Shown piece by piece: positions 1-9,226 of a stretch of 64,000 bases of DNA; the stretch's first letter is position 1, and each line of letters starts with the position of its first letter. Both the position numbers and the translations under genes were made by a program. The DNA is from DAINBT01 sp036732785 (GTDB lineage: Bacteria > Planctomycetota > Phycisphaerae > Sedimentisphaerales > SM23-30). The stretch covers positions 5,561-69,560 of the forward strand of contig CAZICK010000005.1 in NCBI GenBank assembly GCA_964537505.1. The letters run 5' to 3'. The notes under the pieces were generated by a model. That model did not search any database, was not told the origin of the DNA, and was given only the letters and a program-made list of their open reading frames with translations.

Positions 1-3000
1 ACTACTGTCGGCGGTTGATCCATTGTCCTGGTATCAAACATATTGACCGGCATGAATGTTACCGATACAACCCGCTCCTGACCGGGTACGAGTGTGATAT
101 CATCGCTGTCATCATCCGGATCCAATAGCGTATCCAACGTGAAATAAAGTGAATCGACTTCTATCCCGGTCACCAGCAGATTACTGCTGCCGTCATTTCT
201 GATGGTAAAGCTCTCGGTAGCGCTGCTGCCCACCACCAGCGAGCCAAAATTCAAACTCTCCGTATCGATCTCCACCTGGCCCGGAGTTGCCCCTGCTCCT
301 GTCAGAGTAACCGTTACCGGGGATTCCGGATCATTACTGACGATGGTTACCGTCCCGCTGAAACTGCCTGTAGCACTGGAGGGCGTAAACTCAACACCTA
401 TCTGCTGCGTACTGCCCGGCCCCAGGATTATCTGACCCGAGGCATTTACCAGCGAAAACTCATCCGTATCACCCGTTAGTGTCCATCCGGTAATTGTCAG
501 AGAGCTGCTGCCGGCGTTGGTCAGGGTTATCGTTTGTACCGCTGTCTGGCCCTGCCCTACCGATTCGAAATCAATCTGCCCATCTCCGGGATTACCCCAC
601 GAGTCGGTAACCTCCAGTTTCTGGCCGATACCTGTACCTATCAGGTTTACGGTAGTTTCTTTCAAGCCATTATCGTAATACAAAATATGAAGCTTATCCC
701 ATCCCACACCTGCCTCAGTAGGTGTAAACGTCACCGTAATCGTGTATGGATCGGAACCGTAAGCGAGAATTATATCGTCACTATCCTCATTTGGCAGGTT
801 CTGCGGCGCGACGACAAATAGATTGGTTCCTGTTCCCTGCTTATGCTCGATTTGAAAACGCTCGATACGCAGTTGGGCTCCCCCGATGTTCTTCACCTGG
901 AAAGTTTTTGTGTTAGGACTACCGATATAAACATTGCCGAAATCCAACTGATGCGGATCCATCGGTTCACCCGTATCCATATTGATCAGTTCCACCATCG
1001 GTATCTGGGGCACTCCCAGCCCGACCACTTCGATCGTAAATAACCGATCAGCCAGATCGGGATCGTCGCTGGTAATAGCCAACATCGTTTCCAGAGCCAC
1101 CGGGGACCGGTCATTCTCTTCTTCGCTTATCGACGGAGTATAGGTCAGTGTAACCACGACCTCATCGCCCGGGGTACCTTTTGGGGTCAAAACGTAGTTA
1201 TCTAATACGGGCCATATCTCCAACTCAGGCGGTATGTTATTCTCCACGACACTCAGAAGGGTCAAATCACTACTGCCGTTATTGCGAATTGTGACTTCTA
1301 CCTGGCCGGACTGTCCTTTTATCACGCTGCCGAAGTCGATCTGGTCGTACTCCTCAGTAATAGGATCATAATCAGCGACAGATTCCCCATCGACCTCCAC
1401 CCCTATGCGGGCACCGCTGACCCCGATACCTGACAGAGTTACGGCCACATACTCATTGTTAATGTTATTGCTGACGATACGCAGGGTATCCGAGAAGCCG
1501 TTTTCCCTGATCTCGGTAGGCTCAAACACAATCATCAACGTCAGGAAATCGTCCGGCTGCAGAACTACATCATCGCTTGCCCCCACCATGTTTTCCGACG
1601 ATATGTTTTCCTCATCATAGCTGCCATCCGCCTGATGCCTGCTGATCACCGCTCCAGCTACCCCGTCCTCGGCCACATTGAGAATACGAAACGCGGTTCC
1701 ACCGAAACCCCATTCGAAAATGGTCAAGTCCGACTCGCCGGTATTGGTGATGATAAGCTCCTTTATCTCCAGCGGATCACCCAAAACCGTCTCGAGCCCT
1801 CCACTCCCACTGACACCCGAGTTTTTATTCCAGTTACCGTCGGTTGCGTCGGGATTCTCGGTATCTCCGGTGAACTCCCAAACCCCCACACCCGGATACA
1901 GGTTAAAATTCCAGCTTGCCCCCGCAAGAGTTATATTATCCAGCCGCATCGTGCCCGTACCGCCTATCACGCCCCCTGTGCTCCTGGACAGTTCACCTTG
2001 TATCGCCAGAACATGACCTCCCGCGGTCAGATCATTTAGTGTCAATACCACCGACAGATAGTCGCTATCCTGGCTGTCACCTCCCACAATCTGGTAATCA
2101 CCCAGACTCGTAACGTCCACCCCATCGACACTGACCAACAAATCCAACGTCTCGCCGCTGGTCAACTGCTCACCCAGCAGCAACTGATAATCAAACCCTA
2201 AATTCACATCGCCTGGAGTGGCAACCGTAAATTCCTGCTGGAACTTGCCCGACAGATCCGGTATCCACCCGCCGTTGATGATCGTATCGTCATATACAAA
2301 AGACAGATCGTTGACGTCCATCCCAGTCTGGCTGTCAACCTCAACGTGCATACTCAATTCATAGAAATGCGCGAACGGATGTGTCGGATGAGTAGGCATA
2401 TTCGTATGCACCACCAGCACACTATCATAATACCCCGCCGGCACGCCTGTCGGATCGAATCTCACTACAAAACCTTTACTTTCACCTGATGCCAGAGATA
2501 TTGGGAATTCCAGTCCCGGCGGCCACAGCGAAAACGGATTGGAGGCCAGATCACCATAACCACCCATCTCGATACCACAGATGGTCAGGTCCACCTGGCC
2601 GGCGTTGGTGACCGAAAACGATTGGTCAACGTAACTGATGGTAGTCGCGCCGAATTCCAGCAAATCGTCATTGATCGTTCCCGATTCCTCCGATACGACC
2701 ATCTGCGGGATATCCGTTCCCGCCAGAAATTCCCGGATTCCATAGCAGTCCAGATGTCCCATATAATAGGCCACTATCGGATCGCTGTCCGAACCGGGCA
2801 TAACGATCATCTCCATTATATTCGCTGAACTCCAGAAAACGTCGTTCTGGACGCTCTCCACATTGCCCAGCACCCCCCACACGCCGTCTTCCCAACGCAT
2901 CGCAGCGACGTCGTGATTAAAACCGTTTTCGTCCCGTTGCGTCCATGCTACAGCGGGCCGCTTACCTCCGCTGCTGACCAGCTCCAGTTCGGTGTAGCCG

Positions 3001-6000
3001 TGATACGCCGCCGTCGGCGTAAATCCCATATCTTCCCAGTGCGGCACGAAATTCGCGTTTCCGCGCGGATCTGCCGGTGCATTCATCCAAGCCAATATCT
3101 GACTATCCAGTACCGTATAAGGCATCGTCCAATACCCCTCCGAACCACTAATCGGTATCACCCAGTGAATCTCAAATAGGTCCGGTACACCATCCGCCGG
3201 ATCACTTGTATCCACCCAGTCGGTCTGGGCCTCATACACCGCCAGCCAGGGCAAACCACCCGGGCCGATCGCTATATCCGCCACGATCATTACCGTTGAC
3301 CCCGGCATCTGTACCATTGCCGCAGCTTCACCGCTGGCCACTCCTAAACAGTCGATCCCCTGGGTAACCTTTATGTCCGAGCCATACTTGGTCCACTCAT
3401 TATTATTCAGTTGATATACCGTGGAAGTGGTGTAGCCATCGCCAAGGAAAGCCGGTTCTCCGTAATTGTAACCATAACTGCCAATAGTCGAATCCGGCCA
3501 TACCTCACTGACGCCGTCCGAATCCTGCTCAGCATTGGCATATACCCGCAGACCCTCCGATCTGTTTAGAACTGTTACCGAAAACGGCCGTGTACCGTCG
3601 CTGCCGATGCCCAACAGCGTCGCTATGGGCCGCTCAAGATCGGTCGGCTCACTGGCCAGTATCGTCAGATTATCAATCCACAATTCCGTTTCGCCGGTAC
3701 CGCTCACTACGATCCGCACCGTATGCGAACCGGCTGCTATGTCTTCCCCCACTGCCCGCACCCATGTGTACTCCTGATCGTCATCAATACCGTTGTACCA
3801 CGCCGGAGAATCGGCCCACGCCAACGGCAACGGATGATCGATCGGATCTTCCGAATCACATTCCACAGCGTCCACAAACACCTGAATGTCCGCATCCCAA
3901 CTGCCGGTCAGGCGATAACGAAAACTGATCTCCATAGTCCCGTCTGCCGCCTGCACTATATCTTCTATGCGATACTCCTGCGATTGCAATGCGCCCGTAT
4001 CTGTCAGAATGCTGTGAATATTACTCTGGAAATTAAACGTCCCATTATCACCAGGCCCTACCGCTGTATTGCCGCCCACATTGCCGTTCGGCGTCCAGGG
4101 AAACTCCCAGCGGCCGTAAGTGCTGTAGTAATCTATTTCCACGTCATCGAGATAAAACCAACCTTGCGCCTCCACATTTACATCGCTGTTTGTTAACGTC
4201 GCTACATACGAAAGCGTATGATTGCCGGCCGAGAGCATCCCGGCGTTTAGCGTAATTTCCTCCTGCCAGCCGCTGGTGACCGTTCCTGTGCCAGTACCTG
4301 TCACCTGAAATGTCCCAAGTGCCGTCCCGTCAAGCGTTACATACAGGCTCAGCGTCTCGCCCGCCGCCACATTCTGATCCACTATAAGATTGTACGAGAA
4401 AGTTATCGTCGTATATTGTGAATCTGCCAGGTTGAGCGTCTGCGAAAACGCCCCTGACATATCTTCTTCACCCGCAACACCGTCACCCAGCGTCATTTCC
4501 AGCCCGTTACTGCCACCCACCCCCGTGCCGCCGCCCCCGTCATATCCCCCGTCCACGACACCTCCGACATCACTTACATCCGCATATACCCAACCCTCCG
4601 CACCGGCATTAAAATCGTATGTGTCACTGTCGCTTAGGGCGCCCGCTGCCGGCGTAACCCGCTGATAGACCGCAAAGTTGTCTATCCTGGCACGGACAAC
4701 CTGCTCCACTCCCATTCCTGTTGCCGATATCGTTATGCTGTCCAGCCCGATCGTGCCCGTCTCGTTGTCATTCGCATCCACCAGCTCTCCACGAAGAGTG
4801 AGAGTATGCTCCCCGGGAGCCATTTCGGTAAATGTGTGATGATAATATCCCTGTATATTGCTCGCGCCTCCTGTGCTTATAATCTCCAGATCGGTCCGGT
4901 CCACCTCGTCCTCTTCACCGTCGAGTTCTACGAACAGGGCCAGGGTATCACCCGCTTCAAGGGCAGCCGTATCCAACTCATAATAAAAATCGACGGTTAT
5001 ATCCCCGGCCCGCGTAAACGTGTACGTCGCCGCCTGGGTCGCACCAGCCGGCCCCAGCGTCAGTAAAATACCCTCATTACCGTCCACGCCACCCAGTACC
5101 GGCACATCGATATCAGCACATGTGTAAACCGCATTGGCCTCCGGCGGATCAGGCTCAGGCACCCACGCGGCAAATTCAGTCCCATTTATTCCGCCGTCAT
5201 CAAACGTGAAAGACAAATCCGGTATCTCCTGGACCATCGCCACCGCGTAAATACCAACCGTGTGCCAACCGAACGACAAATCTAACGGCCCACCCGCGAA
5301 AGTCTTACTGTCAAAATGCCATTCCGTGGCGTCGCTGTAACCTATCATCTCACCAGCCGAGACCGTAGCGATTTGACCACAATCTACCCCGTCCACCACC
5401 AGTCGTATCTCCAGATCGATATTTTCCGAGCCGGGATTGCTGTCATCCCCTGGAATTCCCTGTGCGTCCAGGGAGTACGACAGCTCAACATTGATGTAAC
5501 CGTCATTTATCAACCTGAAGAAATGGTCCAGATTTCCAACTATCGACGTACCGGCCAAACCCGACACCGGATCGTCTTCGGGAACGGTAATCACTATCTC
5601 CAGACCACCGGTTTGATCGTCACCGTCGCTATTGACCCATAACCGGCCCGCTTCATCACTCGTGCCTCCTTCGACCAATTCCGAAATCTCACCATCATTG
5701 AGCGGGTTCCAAAGATCCCAGAAATACCACCCCCACGGTTCGTCATAGACGCGGTCACCGTCTTCATAGACGTAAATATTGTCATCATTATACTGCCCTT
5801 CGTTAACATCTCCATTGTGGTCGTCCCAGTTATTGTTCCATGATGTCCCATCCCAGTCGAACCCGTCGAAATTGGCGAAATAAGCCGCTTCCTTCCCCCC
5901 TTCTACCGGCAGGGTACCAAGGTCCGCATCGGCCCAACTGCCAACCACCGGATCCCAAAGCCGCGTGACTATCTGACCGGTTGTTACGCCATGGGACAAG

Positions 6001-8003
6001 ACATCTTTCGTGTAAGCCAGCATTATTGTCTCATTCGGACCTGCCTGAACCGATATACCCTCATTATTCAAAGTACCGGCCGAACCCGCGGCAACGCCGC
6101 CGACCAGATTCCATCCCGCCTCCGTCCACTTATAAACGTACGGCAGCCGCGTCAAATCGTCCAGATACGCCAGCAGCGGTGCTCCATTCACATTAGATTC
6201 AGGGTTTGGATCGCCACGAAGATCATGCACCCATCCGAAGCTGATATCGCTGACACTCGTATCGTTCGTCCACTCATCGATATCCCGACGGTACAGGTAC
6301 AATTTGCTATTGTTACCTCCGCTAGTATCCGGCAGCGATGCCATTACGTCCATTTCTGTGCTCGGATCACCGTCGTAATCGATCACACCCATTTGAATTT
6401 CATCCCCGGCTGACAGGAAAGTCGGGAAATTACCGACAAGCTCGTTGCCATTGCTGCCAGCCCCTCGGCCGAAATCCAGCCATGCGTTCGTATCCCAATA
6501 TCGCACAAGAATCTCATCATCGTGATGAAATTCATCCCACTCGCTATCATGCCACGTGTACGCCATGATCAGCTCGTCATTTGCCCCAACCAGCCCTGTC
6601 GGCATCCACGCTATACGACCACCTTGGTTAGCTACTCCACGGCTGTTGGAATATAGCAGGTCAAACGATCCGCTATCGTAATGGCTGGCGTAAACCGACA
6701 TCAACGGCGATTCATCACCATCGGTGTCACCCGTCCTGTTGGCCGTGTTTCTCTCACCCTCACCATACCCCTGCCAGACAATAAATGGTTGACCTGAGCT
6801 GTCCAGATCGATCTTCGGACTGTAGTACCAACCCAAATCCGCCATACCTGCCCCAAGTCCCGAATCCTGGGCTATACCCGCCCCACTGGCACTGCCCGCG
6901 GCATACGCCTCCCACACCGAGCCAGAGTGCAGGACCTTGACAAACACTCCGGCGCTGTCATAATTATCCCAGTCCTGCCAGTTCACCCAAGTAACGATCA
7001 CATCTCCGTCGTCCGAGACGGCAATATCCGGCTGCAACGACATCGTCGAATCATTGCTGATCCCCCAATTGCCGTCATTGTCCGGATCGCTGGCCGAACC
7101 CGCCGGCCATTCTCCCCAGCTTTGACCGTTCCATCGCTTTACACATATATCTCCACCGCCCTGCCACGAAGAATTCATCCAGGCCACAATCGGCCTGCCT
7201 TCCAAATCTATGGCAACAGATGAGTCGAACGAATCCCCATCGTCATTGCTCACCCCGCCGGTCTTTTGTGGCGAGCCGTCCAGATTTTCCCCAAACAGCC
7301 CCACCTCATCGCTGATCAGCTCCGTCCACCCAAGATCACCATATTTCTTGACCACAATATCCCGCTGCCCCTCGCTGCTGTTCGGATGGATCGCCGTATA
7401 GGAAACAAATATCTCACCCATGTTAGAGATCGCTATGCTGGGCTTTTCGCTTGCAGGACCGCCGCTGGCCGAACCCAGATCGGCCCACTCATTCCCGTCC
7501 CACAGACTGACATATATATTCCCGCCGTCCACCCACGTCAGGGCAATCTCACCGTTAGGTCCAGCCGCTGCGTCCAGTTCGCTACCAGTACCTATCGCAC
7601 CTCCAGGATCTCCACTGCCGGAACGAAGATCCCACCAGCCAATGTCTTCGCCGCCATATTGCCGGGCGTAGATCGGACCGCTCGTCTGCCAATGAAACAT
7701 AACCCGTCCCGAACCGTTGCTAGGCCCCCCCACATATTCCTCCAATGTACCCTCCACCCAGAATATCACCGGATCGCCGTCCACACTCAACACCAATTCC
7801 GCCTCCGCCGCATCCGTCATAGGGTCAATCGAAACACCGCCTCCTTCCGCCCCACGGTAGCCGAGAATATCCCATATACCTGCCGTGTCCAGCAATAAGC
7901 GACGCTCCAGATTCTCCAACTGCAGTTTGGCCCTGCCGTTCGAACCAGCCGGCCTCTTACTCGCAAAAAGCCTCTCGTAACGACGTCGTATTTTGCGTAA
8001 CAT
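1..8003 (-). CDS. Giant secreted/surface protein, 3' end outside window (LEPR-XLL-type N-terminus, propeller-like repeats, beta-sandwich modules, ASH-type repeats)
   Basis: An uninterrupted minus-strand frame of about 2,667 codons opens at ATG 8001-8003, after an AGGAG ribosome site, and has no stop before the window edge. The N-terminus is Arg-rich and carries LENLERRLLLD (about residues 27-37), the planctomycete LEPR-XLL-type tag of giant exported proteins. Residues ~60-720 hold repeats with the pattern 'xIAVSxxGxVxVxWVN', resembling BNR/propeller blades. Four similar beta-sandwich modules follow near residues 857, 1018, 1200 and 1948, each with a phrase like 'SGETLDLLVSVDGVDV'. At least five ASH/choice-of-anchor-D repeats lie near residues 1784, 2224, 2354, 2476 and 2582, with cores such as LNFGSLVVG and IDFGSVIKG. 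It is very rich in Asp, Gly, Ser and Thr. Probable role: adhesion or surface structure (inference). I saw no catalytic motif. The C-terminus, and any anchoring signal, is missing. Confidence 0.85.
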   Translation of the reverse strand, partial: MLRKIRRRYERLFASKRPAGSNGRAKLQLENLERRLLLDTAGIWDILGYRGAEGGGVSIDPMTDAAEAELVLSVDGDPVIFWVEGTLEEYVGGPSNGSGRVMFHWQTSGPIYARQYGGEDIGWWDLRSGSGDPGGAIGTGSELDAAAGPNGEIALTWVDGGNIYVSLWDGNEWADLGSASGGPASEKPSIAISNMGEIFVSYTAIHPNSSEGQRDIVVKKYGDLGWTELISDEVGLFGENLDGSPQKTGGVSNDDGDSFDSSVAIDLEGRPIVAWMNSSWQGGGDICVKRWNGQSWGEWPAGSASDPDNDGNWGISNDSTMSLQPDIAVSDDGDVIVTWVNWQDWDNYDSAGVFVKVLHSGSVWEAYAAGSASGAGIAQDSGLGAGMADLGWYYSPKIDLDSSGQPFIVWQGYGEGERNTANRTGDTDGDESPLMSVYASHYDSGSFDLLYSNSRGVANQGGRIAWMPTGLVGANDELIMAYTWHDSEWDEFHHDDEILVRYWDTNAWLDFGRGAGSNGNELVGNFPTFLSAGDEIQMGVIDYDGDPSTEMDVMASLPDTSGGNNSKLYLYRRDIDEWTNDTSVSDISFGWVHDLRGDPNPESNVNGAPLLAYLDDLTRLPYVYKWTEAGWNLVGGVAAGSAGTLNNEGISVQAGPNETIMLAYTKDVLSHGVTTGQIVTRLWDPVVGSWADADLGTLPVEGGKEAAYFANFDGFDWDGTSWNNNWDDHNGDVNEGQYNDDNIYVYEDGDRVYDEPWGWYFWDLWNPLNDGEISELVEGGTSDEAGRLWVNSDGDDQTGGLEIVITVPEDDPVSGLAGTSIVGNLDHFFRLINDGYINVELSYSLDAQGIPGDDSNPGSENIDLEIRLVVDGVDCGQIATVSAGEMIGYSDATEWHFDSKTFAGGPLDLSFGWHTVGIYAVAMVQEIPDLSFTFDDGGINGTEFAAWVPEPDPPEANAVYTCADIDVPVLGGVDGNEGILLTLGPAGATQAATYTFTRAGDITVDFYYELDTAALEAGDTLALFVELDGEEDEVDRTDLEIISTGGASNIQGYYHHTFTEMAPGEHTLTLRGELVDANDNETGTIGLDSITISATGMGVEQVVRARIDNFAVYQRVTPAAGALSDSDTYDFNAGAEGWVYADVSDVGGVVDGGYDGGGGTGVGGSNGLEMTLGDGVAGEEDMSGAFSQTLNLADSQYTTITFSYNLIVDQNVAAGETLSLYVTLDGTALGTFQVTGTGTGTVTSGWQEEITLNAGMLSAGNHTLSYVATLTNSDVNVEAQGWFYLDDVEIDYYSTYGRWEFPWTPNGNVGGNTAVGPGDNGTFNFQSNIHSILTDTGALQSQEYRIEDIVQAADGTMEISFRYRLTGSWDADIQVFVDAVECDSEDPIDHPLPLAWADSPAWYNGIDDDQEYTWVRAVGEDIAAGSHTVRIVVSGTGETELWIDNLTILASEPTDLERPIATLLGIGSDGTRPFSVTVLNRSEGLRVYANAEQDSDGVSEVWPDSTIGSYGYNYGEPAFLGDGYTTSTVYQLNNNEWTKYGSDIKVTQGIDCLGVASGEAAAMVQMPGSTVMIVADIAIGPGGLPWLAVYEAQTDWVDTSDPADGVPDLFEIHWVIPISGSEGYWTMPYTVLDSQILAWMNAPADPRGNANFVPHWEDMGFTPTAAYHGYTELELVSSGGKRPAVAWTQRDENGFNHDVAAMRWEDGVWGVLGNVESVQNDVFWSSANIMEMIVMPGSDSDPIVAYYMGHLDCYGIREFLAGTDIPQMVVSEESGTINDDLLEFGATTISYVDQSFSVTNAGQVDLTICGIEMGGYGDLASNPFSLWPPGLEFPISLASGESKGFVVRFDPTGVPAGYYDSVLVVHTNMPTHPTHPFAHFYELSMHVEVDSQTGMDVNDLSFVYDDTIINGGWIPDLSGKFQQEFTVATPGDVNLGFDYQLLLGEQLTSGETLDLLVSVDGVDVTSLGDYQIVGGDSQDSDYLSVVLTLNDLTAGGHVLAIQGELSRSTGGVIGGTGTMRLDNITLAGASWNFNLYPGVGVWEFTGDTENPDATDGNWNKNSGVSGSGGLETVLGDPLEIKELIITNTGESDLTIFEWGFGGTAFRILNVAEDGVAGAVISRHQADGSYDEENISSENMVGASDDVVLQPDDFLTLMIVFEPTEIRENGFSDTLRIVSNNINNEYVAVTLSGIGVSGARIGVEVDGESVADYDPITEEYDQIDFGSVIKGQSGQVEVTIRNNGSSDLTLLSVVENNIPPELEIWPVLDNYVLTPKGTPGDEVVVTLTYTPSISEEENDRSPVALETMLAITSDDPDLADRLFTIEVVGLGVPQIPMVELINMDTGEPMDPHQLDFGNVYIGSPNTKTFQVKNIGGAQLRIERFQIEHKQGTGTNLFVVAPQNLPNEDSDDIILAYGSDPYTITVTFTPTEAGVGWDKLHILYYDNGLKETTVNLIGTGIGQKLEVTDSWGNPGDGQIDFESVGQGQTAVQTITLTNAGSSSLTITGWTLTGDTDEFSLVNASGQIILGPGSTQQIGVEFTPSSATGSFSGTVTIVSNDPESPVTVTLTGAGATPGQVEIDTESLNFGSLVVGSSATESFTIRNDGSSNLLVTGIEVDSLYFTLDTLLDPDDDSDDITLVPGQERVVSVTFMPVNMFDTRTMDQPPTV

Positions 8004-8329
8004 CGCTTATCTCCTGTAAAATGGTATTCTGTTGCATGCCAATCGGTTCATCGTCAGGGCTGCTTCAAGGTAGGAATATAATCAACTCGTGGGTTTTTCG
8101 AGGTCTGTCCGGCTCGAGTGAATTCGCCGAACTCGCACCACCACTAAACACAGGCGCAACCAGGGGATGGTCTCAAACGCCATGACAACATAATGCATCC
8201 AGCAATTTTCTTTTAGTTTACTATAATTCCTGGTATCGGTCAAGGCAATTATTGGCCACATCTCCTGAATTATAGGCCTACTCCTCCAGACGCCTGCTAA
8301 CTGCTTATCATCCAGCCTTACTATCTTTC
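8004..8329. other. Intergenic region between the giant gene and bioD
   Basis: This 326-bp stretch should hold the promoter and leader of the giant gene and the 3' end of the bioD transcript. The part next to bioD is strongly purine-rich on the minus strand (about 8310-8350). An 89-codon minus-strand frame crosses it, but its composition is not protein-like and it overlaps the bioD end, so I do not call it. No convincing terminator was seen. Confidence 0.5.
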
Positions 8330-9067
8330 CTATCCTACCCTTTCTTCCCATCTTACCAGCCCCGCAGCAGAAAACACTTCATCGGACAGCTTCCCTTTTT
8401 CGACGCAACTGCTTTTGTCATAAGGAATTACAGTAAGCACCTCCACACCGCTCGTCTCAGTTATTACCCGGGCATTGGTCTCCTGGGCCAGGTCTGCCTC
8501 ATCTGCCTGATAGCCGTTGATGACAATTCCCGCGATTTTGAGCTTTTTTGACCGGCACGCCTCCACTGTCAGCAGCGTATGATTAATGGTTCCAAGTCGG
8601 CTGCCCGCCACGATCACTACCGGCAGCATCATATCAGCCATCAAGTCGATCACCCAATAATCCCTGCTAATCGGCACCATTACTCCTCCGATCCCTTCAA
8701 CTATTACCGCATCGCTTACGCCGATCACATTGCTGTAGGCCAGCTCTAATTGCTGCCAATCTATTTCCCGCCCCGAACGTTCTGCCGCCACCGCCGGGGC
8801 AAGCTCCTCCATGTAGCGAATCGGATTTATCTGTTCCAGACTCAACGGACTATCGACGCAATGAGCCAGAAACTCCGCATCGGCGCTAACCAGCCCTTCC
8901 CGCGACAACCTGCACCCGGTCGCGATCGGCTTAAATACCCCCACCCTCATGCCTTTCGCCTTCAACTGCCGGGCAATGGCCCCAGCCACCAGAGTCTTAC
9001 CTATCCCGGTATCGGTACCCGTCACAAACAAACCCTTGACACGCTCAAATCGTCTTTTTTTTTCCAT
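8330..9067 (-). CDS. bioD: Dethiobiotin synthetase
   Basis: ATP-dependent dethiobiotin synthetase catalyses the penultimate step of biotin synthesis: carboxylation and ring closure of 7,8-diaminopelargonate in the cytoplasm. The 245-residue product has the family P-loop GTDTGIGKT (residues 17-25), the KP pair after strand 2 (46-47), EGIGGVMVPI (124-133) and GSRLGTINHT (155-164). Length is slightly above the usual 220-235, and the first ten residues are a charged extension, so translation may begin a little later. No other bio gene lies beside it. It is divergent from the fucosidase gene. A TTGTAA/TATGCT promoter ends about 7 nt before the ATG, so the message may be leaderless if this start is right. 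Confidence 0.93.
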   Translation of the reverse strand: MEKKRRFERVKGLFVTGTDTGIGKTLVAGAIARQLKAKGMRVGVFKPIATGCRLSREGLVSADAEFLAHCVDSPLSLEQINPIRYMEELAPAVAAERSGREIDWQQLELAYSNVIGVSDAVIVEGIGGVMVPISRDYWVIDLMADMMLPVVIVAGSRLGTINHTLLTVEACRSKKLKIAGIVINGYQADEADLAQETNARVITETSGVEVLTVIPYDKSSCVEKGKLSDEVFSAAGLVRWEERVG

Positions 9068-9073
9068 AGCAAC

Positions 9074-9101
9074 AGCATAACACGGACCGCCCCAATTACA
9101 A
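9074..9101 (-). promoter_or_regulatory. Putative sigma70-type promoter for bioD
   Basis: On the minus strand TTGTAA (9096-9101) and TATGCT (9074-9079) are 16 nt apart. The expected transcription start falls at or next to the annotated bioD ATG. Assigned by eye only. Confidence 0.4.
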
Positions 9102-9133
9102 GTAAATTAAGGTAGTTCGTCGCCCATTTTTTG

Positions 9134-9161
9134 TTGACAGGTGATGATTTTGGAGTATCTT
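9134..9161 (+). promoter_or_regulatory. Putative promoter for the fucosidase gene
   Basis: A perfect TTGACA (9134-9139) is followed after 16 nt by TATCTT (9156-9161). This leaves a leader of about 60 nt before the GH29 start codon. Confidence 0.45.
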
Positions 9162-9226
9162 TACTGTTATGCTAAAGGCTATTTGGTTCAAGACCATTGC
9201 GAAACTCACAATAACGGAGTTGGCTC

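Noticed and set aside
202..7898. Numerous plus-strand frames across the giant gene
   Set aside because: All are opposite one continuous minus-strand frame with consistent repeat structure.
8082..8351. 89-codon minus-strand frame between bioD and the giant gene
   Set aside because: It overlaps the bioD end, begins in a purine-rich tract, has no recognisable motif and no separate ribosome site.
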